A program made the position numbers and the translations under genes. Below, in pieces: positions 54,500-63,309 of a stretch of DNA of 64,000 nucleotides (positions are counted from its first letter, which is position 1; each line of letters begins with the position of its first letter). The stretch is taken from assembly GCA_030681475.1 (NCBI GenBank), contig JAUXWT010000011.1, forward strand, positions 124,001 through 188,000, given 5' to 3'. This DNA is from Bacteroidales bacterium (lineage in GTDB: Bacteria > Bacteroidota > Bacteroidia > Bacteroidales > FEN-979). The notes below the pieces were generated by a model. It saw nothing but the letters and a program-made list of their open reading frames with translations. It did no database searches and was not told the DNA's origin.

Positions 54500-54507
54500 T
54501 AAATTTG
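54500..54507 (+). promoter_or_regulatory. -7 element TAAATTTG for pepA
   Basis: Exact TAnnTTTG match, 33 bases upstream of pepA ATG 54541. Confidence 0.5.
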
Positions 54508-54540
54508 TACACATAATCCGGTTCAAAATTACTTAAAATC

Positions 54541-56058
54541 ATGATTCCTTCCATTACACTTACCAACAAAGAGCAGGAGCTCGGGCACCTGGTCGTTATC
54601 ATTTCTGACTTCTCACAGTTGCCGGCAGGAATATTCAAGGCAGTAGAAAAAAAGTACCTCAGGGAACAGGTCGAATCCCTTAAACAGGAGGTGGTATCCT
54701 TTAACCGGTTCAGCTACTGGGTATTCGTGTATTTTATCAAGGATGAAAAGGACTGGTCGAAACGGCTGGAAGCTTCACGTAAGGCCGGGGATAAAACAGC
54801 CGGTTTGTTGAATGGCCAAAAAGCCACAAGGGTAGCGCTATTTGATGCTGCCGGGGAAGGTGATGTTGTGCTTGGATTTGCCGAAGGAATGGCCCTCGGA
54901 TCATACCAGTTCCTGAAATATAAAAAAGAGAAGGAGAACGAAAACACCCTGCAGGAAATCGAGATCTATTCTGAGGCCGTAGATGAAACCGGTAACGAAC
55001 TCCCCGATCTTAGCCTCCCGTCACGAGTCACGCGTCACGCGTCACCTGTCACCCGTCACCCGTCACGTGTCACGCAACTGAACATCCTCCTCGAAGCCGT
55101 TGCCCTTTGCCGCGACCTCATCAACGAACCCAATTCCCATCTGACAGCCACAGTTTTTTCAAAAATGGTGGTAACGAAGGCCAAAGAAACAGGCGCCACA
55201 GTGGAGGTACTGAACAAGCAGCGCATTTCAGCCCTGAAAATGGGTGGCCTGCTTGGCGTAAACCAGGGAAGCAGTGAGCCGCCGACATTTACGGTAATGG
55301 AATGGAATCCGCCCGATGCAAAAAACAAAAAACCAATTGTGTTTGTCGGGAAAGGTGTCATGTACGATACCGGTGGCATGAACCTCAAACCGGGCGATTC
55401 GATGCTGAACATGAAAGACGACATGTCGGGAGCTGCTGCGGTGGCCGCGACAGTTTACGCCATCGCAAAGGCAAGTCTGCCGGTTTATGTGGTAGGCCTC
55501 ATGCCGGCCACCGATAACCGCCCTGGGGCAAAAGCGCTGGTACCGGGCGACATCATCACCATGCACAACGGCATGACTGTTGAGGTGCTGAATACAGATG
55601 CCGAAGGTCGGCTCATCCTGGCAGATGCCCTGAGTTATGCCAAAAAATACGATCCGGCGCTGGTTATCGACCTGGCCACCCTTACCGGGGCTGCAGTTCG
55701 CGCCATTGGAAAGTTCGGGGCCGTTGCCATGCAGTCGAAGGCGGTGGAAGAACTTGAAAGACTCAAGATTTCCGGATACGAAGTTTATGAGCGGCTGGTT
55801 GAGTTCCCCATGTGGGACGAATATGGAGAGCAGATGAAATCGGATCTTGCCGACCTGAAAAACCTGGGTCCCGCGGAGGCAGGCATGATCACCGCAGGTA
55901 AATTCCTAGAAAAATTCACCGACTATCCCTATATTCACCTGGACATTGCCGGGCCTGCATTCATTGACAAACGCGATTCCTACCGCGGGCAGGGCGGCAC
56001 CGGGTTCGGCGTGCGGTTGTTGTTTGATTTTGTGGAAAAACGCGGTGCGTCCCGGTAA
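54541..56058 (+). CDS. pepA: M17 leucyl aminopeptidase with repeat-encoded interdomain insert
   Basis: 505 residues. Hexameric two-metal aminopeptidase releasing N-terminal residues. The N-terminal macro-like domain covers ~1-155 and the catalytic domain ~180-500. Metal and active-site segments are VGKGVMYDTGGMNLKPGDSM (Lys271, Asp276), MKDDMSGAAA and the signature NTDAEGRL (351-358). Residues 160-179 (SRVTRHASPVTRHPSRVT) are encoded by a TCACGCGTCACG-type repeat, in frame, exactly at the domain junction. The insert probably lies in a loop and is tolerated. It is followed 48 bases later by pdxA. Confidence 0.94.
   Translation: MIPSITLTNKEQELGHLVVIISDFSQLPAGIFKAVEKKYLREQVESLKQEVVSFNRFSYWVFVYFIKDEKDWSKRLEASRKAGDKTAGLLNGQKATRVALFDAAGEGDVVLGFAEGMALGSYQFLKYKKEKENENTLQEIEIYSEAVDETGNELPDLSLPSRVTRHASPVTRHPSRVTQLNILLEAVALCRDLINEPNSHLTATVFSKMVVTKAKETGATVEVLNKQRISALKMGGLLGVNQGSSEPPTFTVMEWNPPDAKNKKPIVFVGKGVMYDTGGMNLKPGDSMLNMKDDMSGAAAVAATVYAIAKASLPVYVVGLMPATDNRPGAKALVPGDIITMHNGMTVEVLNTDAEGRLILADALSYAKKYDPALVIDLATLTGAAVRAIGKFGAVAMQSKAVEELERLKISGYEVYERLVEFPMWDEYGEQMKSDLADLKNLGPAEAGMITAGKFLEKFTDYPYIHLDIAGPAFIDKRDSYRGQGGTGFGVRLLFDFVEKRGASR
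55019..55077. repeat. CGTCACG/CGTCACC repeat inside pepA
   Basis: About eight degenerate 7- to 8-base CGTCAC(G/C) units, in frame with pepA. Same family as 14334-14370, 16015-16042, 58128-58195 and 59599-59619. Confidence 0.85.
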
Positions 56059-56082
56059 TGGCGTAATTACCCGGAATATTGT

Positions 56083-56090
56083 TAATTTTG
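56083..56090 (+). promoter_or_regulatory. -7 element TAATTTTG for pdxA-murF/alr
   Basis: Exact TAnnTTTG match, 16 bases upstream of ATG 56107. Confidence 0.5.
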
Positions 56091-56106
56091 CAAAAAACCA
56101 GCATAG

Positions 56107-57186
56107 ATGGAACAACCGGCAGAAAAGGAAAAACGTGTCCGCATCGGGATCACCCATGGCGACATGAATGGTGTCAGTTATGAGATCATCATAAAAACCC
56201 TGCTGGATCAGCGGTTGATGGAAATGTTCAGCATTGTGGTATATGGATCTTCGAAGGTTGCATCCTATCACCGGAAAGTTTTGAACATTAACGAATTTAA
56301 CTTCAACCTTATCAAAAAGGCCGATCAGGCTCACCCGCGCAGGCCGAATATCGTCAACATCCATGATGAAGATGTTAAGATTGATCTGGGACAGTCAACA
56401 ACTATCGCGGGGGAATTGGCGCTGTTGTCGCTCGAAGCCGCCTCCGAAGATCTGCAGAAAAACCATATAGATGTGGTCGTTACCGCCCCTATAAATAAAA
56501 AGAATATTCAATCCCCCGGATTTATCTTTCCGGGGCATACAGAATATTTCGCCAGGAAGTTCGAAACTGAAGACTACCTCATGCTGATGATCAACAATGT
56601 TTTACGCATTGGCGTGGTAACCGGTCATATTCCTTTGAGCAATGTCAAGGAGGCATTAACCATTGATTTGATCCTGAGCAAGATCAAGGTGCTGAACCAT
56701 TCGCTGATGCGTGATTTTGGCATTGTGAAACCACGCATCGCCCTGCTGGCATTGAATCCGCATGCAGGTGATGACGGATTGATCGGGAATGAAGATAAAA
56801 CGGTTGTCTTGCCTGCTATTGAAAAAGCGTATGATCAGAATATCCTGGCTTTCGGACCCTACCCGGCTGATGGATTTTTCGGCGCGTCGAGCTTTAAAAA
56901 CTTTGATGGTATCCTGGCCATGTACCACGACCAGGGAATGATCCCGTTTAAATTGATGTCGTTCGACGAAGGTGTGAATTTCACTGCCGGGCTGCCCATC
57001 ATCCGTACATCTCCCGCCCATGGAACCGCCTACGACCTTGCCGGAAAGAACGAAGCATCCCCCGAAGCATTTCGCAATGCCTTATATCTGGCAGGAGATA
57101 TCTTCATGCACCGGCTGGAGTATGATGAACTTCATGCAAATCAGTTGAAGAGTACTGGCGCTAAACCCGAAAACAACCGTTCATGA
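56107..57186 (+). CDS. pdxA: 4-hydroxythreonine-4-phosphate dehydrogenase
   Basis: 359 residues. Oxidises 4-phosphohydroxy-L-threonine in DXP-dependent pyridoxal phosphate synthesis. Family blocks: IGITHGDMNGVSYEIIIK, VVTAPINKKNI, FPGHTEYFA, LNPHAGDDGLIGNED, and the metal His in MYHDQGMIPFKL. GLPIIRTSPAHGTAYDLAGK closes the active site. It overlaps murF-alr by 4 bases (ATGA), so the two are translationally coupled. PLP is the cofactor of the downstream alanine racemase domain, a functional link. Confidence 0.95.
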   Translation: MEQPAEKEKRVRIGITHGDMNGVSYEIIIKTLLDQRLMEMFSIVVYGSSKVASYHRKVLNINEFNFNLIKKADQAHPRRPNIVNIHDEDVKIDLGQSTTIAGELALLSLEAASEDLQKNHIDVVVTAPINKKNIQSPGFIFPGHTEYFARKFETEDYLMLMINNVLRIGVVTGHIPLSNVKEALTIDLILSKIKVLNHSLMRDFGIVKPRIALLALNPHAGDDGLIGNEDKTVVLPAIEKAYDQNILAFGPYPADGFFGASSFKNFDGILAMYHDQGMIPFKLMSFDEGVNFTAGLPIIRTSPAHGTAYDLAGKNEASPEAFRNALYLAGDIFMHRLEYDELHANQLKSTGAKPENNRS

Positions 57187-59768
57187 CCGCCCCGGCCTTC
57201 ACGGTCTCAAAAATTGCTTCCATCTGCGGAGGAACAGTTTATCTGGCTGACAGTGGTGACCATGTGATCAATGAATTGCTTATTGACAGCCGCCGGTTGA
57301 TCCATCCCGGACATTGCCTTTTCATAGCGCTTGTTTCTGAACGCAACGACGGGCATAAATACATCGCTGAGCTTTATGAGAAGGGAGTGCGGTACTTTAT
57401 GGTTTCGGCACCTCCCCTGCACCCTTCCCCCTCGGGGGAGGGGACGGGGGTGGGGTCAATCTTTATCCATGTCCCCGACACGCTCCTTGCCCTTCAGCAA
57501 TTGGGCGCCTACCACCGCAACCTGTTCGACATCCCCGTGATCGGGATCACCGGGAGCAACGGTAAAACGATTATCAAGGAGTGGCTATTTCAACTGCTGA
57601 GCGGCGATTATAACATCATTCGCAGTCCGAAAAGTTATAATTCCCAGGTCGGTGTTCCTTTATCTGTCTGGAAAATGGCCCCCGGTCATAATCTGGCCAT
57701 ATTTGAAGCAGGCATCTCCCAACCCGGTGAAATGGAGCGCCTTGCACCCATCATCAACCCCACCATCGGGATATTCACCAACATCGGCCATGCCCATGAC
57801 GAATATTTTGAAGACCAGCGCCAGAAAGTTCAAGAGAAGCTGAAACTTTTCGTTAACGCCCAAACCCTGGTTTATTGTGCCGATCATTCATTGATCAGCG
57901 AGTGTTTAAGCGCAGATGCTGCATACAAAAACCTGAATACCTTTACATGGAGCAGGAACAAGAAAACCAACTTGACGATTTCAAAGGTTTCAAGGGAAAC
58001 CAGTCAAACCAGGATCAATGCAGTGTATAAGTCTGAAGAATTTAGCATTGAAATTCCCTTCACCGATGAAGCCTCCATCGAAAATGCCATTCACTGCCTC
58101 GCCACAGAACTGGTTCTCAGTGAAATGTCACGCGTCACGCGTCACACGTCACGCGTCACGCGTCACACGTCACGCGTCACGCGTCACACGTCACGTTTCT
58201 CCTCCCTCACCCCGATCGCCATGCGCCTCGAAATGAAGGAGGCCATCAACCGGTGTTCCATGATTAACGACAGCTATAATTCCGATATCAACTCGCTCAG
58301 TATCGCCCTCGATTTTCTGAACCAGCAAAATCAGCACCAGAAAAAAACGGTGATCCTCTCCGACCTCCTTCAGACCGGCCGTGAAAAGGGTGAATTGTAT
58401 CAGGAGATCGCTTCGATGCTTACCTCGAGAAACATCAGTCGTATCGTTGGGATCGGCCGTGACCTCGTAAAACATGGCGATAAATTTGACATGCAGAAAG
58501 CATTTTTTGCAACTACGGATGAGTTCCTGCACCAGTTTCCGGTCTCCTCTTTTCAGAATGAGACCATCCTGCTGAAAGGCGCACGATTGTTCGAGTTTGA
58601 AAAGATCAGCCAGGTTCTGCAGCAAAAGGCGCATGAAACGGTCATGGAGATCAATCTGGATGCATTGATCCATAACCTGAACTACTTCAGGTCGGCATTG
58701 CGGACAGGAACCAGAACGATGGCCATGGTCAAGGCATTTTCCTACGGCAGCGGCAGTTATGAAATTGCCAGCGTTTTACAGTTTCACCATGTCGATTACC
58801 TTGCCGTAGCTTATGCCGACGAAGGGGTTGAGTTGCGTCAGGCAGGGATACATCTGCCCATCATGGTGATGAGTCCCGAACAACAGAGCCTGGATACCCT
58901 TCTGAAATATAACCTGGAGCCTGAAATCTACAACCTGCACATCCTCAATCTACTGGAAGAGACAATCGTACGCAACCAGACCTCCAATCAGCAGGAAGTC
59001 CGTATCCATATTAAACTCGATACTGGCATGCATCGCCTGGGATTTGGCCCGGAGGAGATTGAACCGCTGATCGAAAGGCTGAAACAGAACCCGAATCTGC
59101 ACGTTCAGTCCGTGTTTTCTCACCTTGCGGCCAGTGAAGACCAGGATGAGGATGACTTTACCCGCGGACAGATCCGGCTTTTTAAGGAGATGAGTGAAAG
59201 GATAACCCGCGGTCTGGACTATCCCGTGCTGCTCCATATCCTGAACTCGGCAGGAATCAGCCGGTTTGCTGACGCACAGTTCGACATGGTGCGGATCGGG
59301 ATCGGATTATATGGCGTGGGCAGCAGTCAGGCAGAACAAGCCAGGCTGAAAAATGTGAGCTCCCTGAAATCGGTGATCACCCAGATCAGGCATATCCCTG
59401 CTGGCGAAACCATCGGGTATAACCGGAAAGGCAAGGCCGACAGAGATACTGTGATCGCCATCGTTCCGGTTGGGTATGCCGACGGATTGAACCGCCGTCT
59501 CGGCAATGGCCACGGACACCTTTATATCCATGGTATGCCTTTTCCAATCATCGGAAACATCTGCATGGATATGACGATGGTTGATGTGACGGAATCCGCG
59601 TTACGCGTCACGCGTCACGATCTGCCCGTCATTCATGAGGGTGATGAGGTGGTCATTTTTGGTGATCTGTATCCTGTCACAGAAATTGCACAAAAGATCG
59701 GTACCATCCCCTATGAGGTTCTGACCGGGATTTCACGGAGGGTAAAACGCATCTATTATTACGAATAG
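57183..59768 (+). CDS. murF-alr: Bifunctional UDP-MurNAc-tripeptide:D-Ala-D-Ala ligase / alanine racemase
   Basis: 861 residues, a fusion typical of Bacteroidota. The MurF half (1-~480) has the ATP loop GITGSNGKT (121-129) and VAMRLE-type and INDSYNSDINSL blocks. It adds D-Ala-D-Ala to UDP-MurNAc-tripeptide. The Alr half (~485-861) has the PLP lysine Lys517 in MAMVKAFSYGSG, GIGLYGVG and GYADGLNRRLGNGHG, and makes D-Ala. Three repeat-derived segments sit in the coding frame: a GC hairpin at residues 77-91 (HPSPSGEGTGVGS), three exact 21-bp units giving RVTRHTS x3 at 316-338, and a short RVTRHD near 807. All fall in loops or domain borders and the frame is kept. Confidence 0.96.
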   Translation: MTAPAFTVSKIASICGGTVYLADSGDHVINELLIDSRRLIHPGHCLFIALVSERNDGHKYIAELYEKGVRYFMVSAPPLHPSPSGEGTGVGSIFIHVPDTLLALQQLGAYHRNLFDIPVIGITGSNGKTIIKEWLFQLLSGDYNIIRSPKSYNSQVGVPLSVWKMAPGHNLAIFEAGISQPGEMERLAPIINPTIGIFTNIGHAHDEYFEDQRQKVQEKLKLFVNAQTLVYCADHSLISECLSADAAYKNLNTFTWSRNKKTNLTISKVSRETSQTRINAVYKSEEFSIEIPFTDEASIENAIHCLATELVLSEMSRVTRHTSRVTRHTSRVTRHTSRFSSLTPIAMRLEMKEAINRCSMINDSYNSDINSLSIALDFLNQQNQHQKKTVILSDLLQTGREKGELYQEIASMLTSRNISRIVGIGRDLVKHGDKFDMQKAFFATTDEFLHQFPVSSFQNETILLKGARLFEFEKISQVLQQKAHETVMEINLDALIHNLNYFRSALRTGTRTMAMVKAFSYGSGSYEIASVLQFHHVDYLAVAYADEGVELRQAGIHLPIMVMSPEQQSLDTLLKYNLEPEIYNLHILNLLEETIVRNQTSNQQEVRIHIKLDTGMHRLGFGPEEIEPLIERLKQNPNLHVQSVFSHLAASEDQDEDDFTRGQIRLFKEMSERITRGLDYPVLLHILNSAGISRFADAQFDMVRIGIGLYGVGSSQAEQARLKNVSSLKSVITQIRHIPAGETIGYNRKGKADRDTVIAIVPVGYADGLNRRLGNGHGHLYIHGMPFPIIGNICMDMTMVDVTESALRVTRHDLPVIHEGDEVVIFGDLYPVTEIAQKIGTIPYEVLTGISRRVKRIYYYE
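57412..57456. repeat. GC-rich hairpin element in murF
   Basis: CCTTCCCCCTCGGGGGAGGG has a near-perfect stem and is followed by ACGGGGGTGGGG. It is related to the element 24052-24177. It encodes PPLHPSPSGEGTGVG in the MurF N-terminal domain. Confidence 0.7.
58128..58195. repeat. Three exact copies of a 21-bp TCACGCG repeat in murF
   Basis: Units at 58128-58148, 58149-58169 and 58170-58190 are identical (TCACGCGTCACGCGTCACAC then G), with a partial TCACG after. The 21-base period keeps the frame and gives a repeated heptapeptide. Confidence 0.92.
59599..59619. repeat. TCACGCG repeat in the alr part
   Basis: GCGTTACGCGTCACGCGTCAC encodes ALRVTRH in a loop before the strand VIHEGDEVVIFG. Confidence 0.7.
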
Positions 59769-59790
59769 GATATACCTTGATATTTTCTCT

Positions 59791-59798
59791 TATTTTTG
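59791..59798 (+). promoter_or_regulatory. -7 element TATTTTTG for the second glycosyltransferase cluster
   Basis: Exact TAnnTTTG match, 18 bases upstream of ATG 59817; covers the alternative TTG at 59796. Confidence 0.55.
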
Positions 59799-59816
59799 CC
59801 ATCTGAACACAGTTTT

Positions 59817-60551
59817 ATGGAATCCCTCAAACTCAGTATTTTAATTCCCGCATACAATGAAGCGGCAACGATCCATCGCATTCTTGACAAAGTACTTGCC
59901 GTCGAACTGATCAGCGAGGTATCCAAAGAGATCATCATTGTCAACGATTTCAGCAGGGATGGAACCATCAGCGTGGTGGAAAACTATATTGCTTTACACC
60001 CGGAGAGTGACATCAGGCTTTTCAACCAGCCGGTGAACATGGGCAAAGGCGCCGCATTGCATCGCGGAATCGTTGAAGCAACGGGCGATTTCATCATCAT
60101 CCAGGATGCCGATCTCGAATATGATCCGGCAGAATACAATATTTTGCTTAAGCCGGTCCTTGACGGTTTTGCCGATGTGGTTTACGGTTCACGTTTCATG
60201 GGAGGCAGGCCACACCGGATCCTTTTCTTCTGGCATTCTATCGGGAACAAGTTTCTCACCTTCCTTTCCAACATGGTCACCAACCTGAACCTCACGGATA
60301 TGGAAACCTGCTATAAACTTTTTCGCGCAGAGATACTCAAGAAGATCTATTTTAAAGAACGTCGGTTTGGTTTTGAACCTGAAGTGACCTCGAAAATCGC
60401 CCGGTTCCCGAACATCCGGATCTATGAGGTGGGGATATCCTATTATGGACGGACGTACGAAGAAGGGAAAAAAATCGGGATGAAAGATGCGTTCAGGGCG
60501 GTATGGTGTTTGGTTAAATATAACCTCTTTGATAGAAAATACCTTAAATAA
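59817..60551 (+). CDS. GT2 glycosyltransferase, polyprenyl-phosphate sugar transferase-like
   Basis: 244 residues from ATG 59817. The GT-A fold is marked by [26 protein letters not shown] and [20 protein letters not shown] is the usual DPM1/DPG synthase block. No C-terminal membrane helices. It would load a polyprenyl phosphate with a hexose for the membrane enzyme at 61273. Paralogue of 36181-36909. Confidence 0.87.
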   Translation: MESLKLSILIPAYNEAATIHRILDKVLAVELISEVSKEIIIVNDFSRDGTISVVENYIALHPESDIRLFNQPVNMGKGAALHRGIVEATGDFIIIQDADLEYDPAEYNILLKPVLDGFADVVYGSRFMGGRPHRILFFWHSIGNKFLTFLSNMVTNLNLTDMETCYKLFRAEILKKIYFKERRFGFEPEVTSKIARFPNIRIYEVGISYYGRTYEEGKKIGMKDAFRAVWCLVKYNLFDRKYLK

Positions 60552-60585
60552 TTTGAAAATTTGCTGATTTGAAAATTTGAAAATG
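60551..60585. repeat. GATTTGAAAATTTG repeat
   Basis: Four degenerate (GA)TTTGAAAA units in the gap before the small membrane protein; the last unit contains its ATG (60583). Confidence 0.6.
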
Positions 60586-61209
60586 AAACAAGAAAACAGC
60601 TTCTCCCGAAAAATTATTTTTGCGGGAATTGTGGCTCTTTTTCTGCTGGCTGTTTTTATTTTGGTGAATTATTACCTTTCTTTACGGAATTTGCATCAAA
60701 CCACTGATCCCAGGGCGGGGGTGGTGCGTGAAAAATTGCCTGTGGCGCTCGAAGGCAAGGGGAAACGCCTGGCTTTTCATGATTTTGAATCGGGAAATCC
60801 GGCAGATACATCATCTCATCTTGCAATCCCTGGTCACGGCGGAAAACAGGCGTTGAAGGTAAGTAAGGGCAATCAGTTTTCTCCCGGTCTTTGGATCAAG
60901 TTCAAAGATCTTAATCCCGGAGATTCTTCCTGGATCAGGGCCACCGGATGGATCAGGTTTTCCTGCAAACCCTCAGAGGTAAAATGCAACCTGGTCGTCA
61001 CCTGCAACCACAACGGCATCAATTATAAGTACATTTACATTTCACTGGAAAATGAAAACCTGGTAACCGGTCAATGGAACCGGGTGAGTATCGATTACTA
61101 CATTCCACAGGCGCCCGATCGCGAAGATGTGCTGCAGGCATATTTCTGGTACCGGGGGATGGGGGAGGTGCTGGTGGATGATATTGATATTGAATACTAT
61201 ACGTATTAA
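60583..61209 (+). CDS. Membrane-anchored jelly-roll-like domain protein
   Basis: 208 residues from ATG 60583. One N-terminal transmembrane helix (about 9-30), then a ~170-residue beta-sandwich (KRLAFHDFESGNPADTS...GQWNRVSIDYYIPQ...LQAYFWYRGMGEVLVDDIDI). The last part is homologous to the C-terminal domain of the glycosyltransferase-like protein at 38713-40281 ([12 protein letters not shown]...[10 protein letters not shown]). Family function unknown; the fold resembles carbohydrate-binding modules. Located between a GT2 and a membrane GT. Confidence 0.75.
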   Translation: MKQENSFSRKIIFAGIVALFLLAVFILVNYYLSLRNLHQTTDPRAGVVREKLPVALEGKGKRLAFHDFESGNPADTSSHLAIPGHGGKQALKVSKGNQFSPGLWIKFKDLNPGDSSWIRATGWIRFSCKPSEVKCNLVVTCNHNGINYKYIYISLENENLVTGQWNRVSIDYYIPQAPDREDVLQAYFWYRGMGEVLVDDIDIEYYTY

Positions 61210-61215
61210 ACAGGA

Positions 61216-61258
61216 AAACCACTAAGGCACTAAGGGCACTAAGGAGCACTAAGGAGGG
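61216..61258. repeat. CACTAAGG tandem repeat
   Basis: Four degenerate CACTAAGG(A/G) units between the jelly-roll protein and the next GT. Similar to AACCACAAAG sequence at about 49259. Confidence 0.7.
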
Positions 61259-61272
61259 ATAAAATATTTATA

Positions 61273-63048
61273 TTGAAGAGATTACGAATTACCGACTGGT
61301 TCTTTTACCTTTTGTTCTGCACCTCATTGGCGCTGTCCTGGTTTTTCCATAAGGATTCAACCAGGTTCAGCGACCGTGATGAACTATGGTCCGACCGGGC
61401 CGGTTATTATATCTATCTTCCAGCCACCTTTTACTATCATTTCGATACCCGGAAAATGCCCGCAGACCTCGACATTATAACCGGCGGAGGTTTCAGCATT
61501 GACACCCGGAACAATAAAATAGAAACAAAATATACCTATGGCGTGGCTTTGCTGGCTGCCCCCTTCTTTTTTACCTCCGCCATTGTTTCACGCGTTGCCG
61601 GCTACGACTCAGAAAACGGCTTTTCAATGATATTCATGCGAATGATGAGATTGGCTGCAGTCGTTTACCTGCTCCTTGGATTATGGTTCCTGAAGAAATT
61701 CCTGGATCACTATTTCAGTCAGCTTGTCAGCTTTTTCGTCATCACGGTCATTTTTCTTGGCACCAACCTCTTCTATTATTCGCTCATTGACGGGATGATG
61801 TCGCATGTTTACTCCTTTTTCCTGTTTTCCCTGTTTCTGTTCGCATTGAAAAAATATTGGCTTGCAGGGTCTTATCCATACTTCATCCTGCTTTGCATCA
61901 CGCTGTCATTGGTTGTGCTGATCCGCCCGACAAATATCCTTTTGGGACTGCTTTTCTTCACCTGGGATGTAGCCGGCCCCAAAGAATGGCTGAAACGCAT
62001 CAGACAGTTCCTGAAACCACCGTACTTATTGTGTTTCCTGGCAATCCTGCTCATTGTTTTTCTGCCACAACTGGTCTATTGGAAGTACCTCTCCGGAAAC
62101 TGGCTCCACTTTTCCTACGGCAGTGAAGGATTCGCCAACTGGCGTCATCCAAGGATTGCCGAAGTGTTCTTTTCACCGGTCAATGGGTTGTTTGCATACA
62201 CTCCCTTGGTTATCTTCTTCGTGGCAGGGATTGTCCTGATGATCGTTCAAAAGAGGTCAAACGGTTGGCTCATCGCGGTGATTTTCATCATGGTGACCCT
62301 GATCTGTGCCTCCTGGAAAATGTGGTACTTCGGATGCAGTTACGGTCAGCGGTCATTCATTGAGTATAACGCGATCCTGTCGGTTCCATTCGCCTGGCTG
62401 ATAACCGCTTTGTTCAACAACCGCTTCTTCCTGTTCAAAACCGGGGTGTTGTTCCTTGTTTTTTTACTGGTGTATGCCAATCTGCGGTACACCACTGTCC
62501 TGTACCGTTTTGATCGCTGCTATTACGGATCAACCTGGGATTGGGACCATTACCGCCATACCATTGAGCGATCCGGGGTTATTTCGCCGGTTCACCGGAT
62601 CGGTTCTTACCAAAACGATTTTGAAAATCTGGCATTATGCCCGGTCAAACGTCCTTCCGCGGTTTTTACCCGTTCGGGACAATACAGCATTGCAGCAAAT
62701 GAAAAGTCTGGACAGACTCCTTTGTTTTCCATCAGGCTGGATGAGTTGGGTTACCCTTATCCGAAAATGATGGAGGTGGAGGCCTGGGTGTTGAAACCCG
62801 GCCGGCGTACCACGGATGCATTGCTGAGTTATACCCTGAACCGCGGGAATGAGGTCTTGTTCAGCGACGAACAACCAATCGACAGCCTGGTTACATCCCC
62901 TTTGACATGGTTAAAGGTTAAAAAGACCTTCATTATCCCCGATGTGAATGATTCAAGCCCACAGATAAGCATCTTCATCAGGAATCCGGAGCGGATGCTG
63001 ATTTACGTGGATGACTTAAAGGTGCGTTACAGATATGGGTGGAAATGA
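61273..63048 (+). CDS. Membrane glycosyltransferase-like protein with C-terminal beta domain
   Basis: 591 residues from TTG 61273; no nearby ATG exists and the first helix starts at residue 9. About 11 transmembrane segments. The first loop DRDELWSDRAGYYIYLPATF has the acidic pair expected in GT-C enzymes. SLIDGMMSHVYSFFLF and FGCSYGQRSFIEYNAI are shared with the paralogue at 38713. The last ~150 residues are a periplasmic beta-sandwich (LKVKKTFIIPDVN...RMLIYVDDLKV). Forms a cluster with the GT2 (59817) and jelly-roll protein (60583). Acceptor unknown. Confidence 0.78.
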   Translation: MKRLRITDWFFYLLFCTSLALSWFFHKDSTRFSDRDELWSDRAGYYIYLPATFYYHFDTRKMPADLDIITGGGFSIDTRNNKIETKYTYGVALLAAPFFFTSAIVSRVAGYDSENGFSMIFMRMMRLAAVVYLLLGLWFLKKFLDHYFSQLVSFFVITVIFLGTNLFYYSLIDGMMSHVYSFFLFSLFLFALKKYWLAGSYPYFILLCITLSLVVLIRPTNILLGLLFFTWDVAGPKEWLKRIRQFLKPPYLLCFLAILLIVFLPQLVYWKYLSGNWLHFSYGSEGFANWRHPRIAEVFFSPVNGLFAYTPLVIFFVAGIVLMIVQKRSNGWLIAVIFIMVTLICASWKMWYFGCSYGQRSFIEYNAILSVPFAWLITALFNNRFFLFKTGVLFLVFLLVYANLRYTTVLYRFDRCYYGSTWDWDHYRHTIERSGVISPVHRIGSYQNDFENLALCPVKRPSAVFTRSGQYSIAANEKSGQTPLFSIRLDELGYPYPKMMEVEAWVLKPGRRTTDALLSYTLNRGNEVLFSDEQPIDSLVTSPLTWLKVKKTFIIPDVNDSSPQISIFIRNPERMLIYVDDLKVRYRYGWK

Positions 63049-63106
63049 TTTACGATTGGACGATTTACGAGTTACGATTGAATTTACGATTATATGATTT
63101 ACGATT
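63047..63106. repeat. GATTTACGATT repeat
   Basis: About six TTACGATT/TTACGAGT units directly after the stop of the glycosyltransferase. Related to 48047-48086. Confidence 0.75.
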
Positions 63107-63269
63107 AGCGCAGAATTTCAGGCAAAATCCCGCAGAGTTATAATACATATTATCAGCACTCTGGCCTATGATTATTACCCCGACACCGTGCAATATGCAA
63201 TGCTGAAGGCAAAAGGGATTAATATGGCTGCATTTTCAGGTCCAAATTTGCCGCCCTCCTGACAAGTAC

Positions 63270-63292
63270 GTATTAATATCGTATATTTGTAC
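63270..63292 (+). promoter_or_regulatory. Toxin-antitoxin promoter and putative operator
   Basis: TATATTTG at 63282-63289 is an exact -7 element, 20 bases upstream of the antitoxin ATG. Just before and partly overlapping it lies TACG-TATTAATA-T-CGTA (about 63267-63283), an almost perfect palindrome suited to antitoxin autoregulation. Confidence 0.5.
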
Positions 63293-63309
63293 GGCTAAAA
63301 AAGAAAACA

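Noticed and set aside
58128-58195. CRISPR-like tandem repeat
   Set aside because: Units are directly adjacent with no spacers, are in frame in murF, and no cas genes are present.
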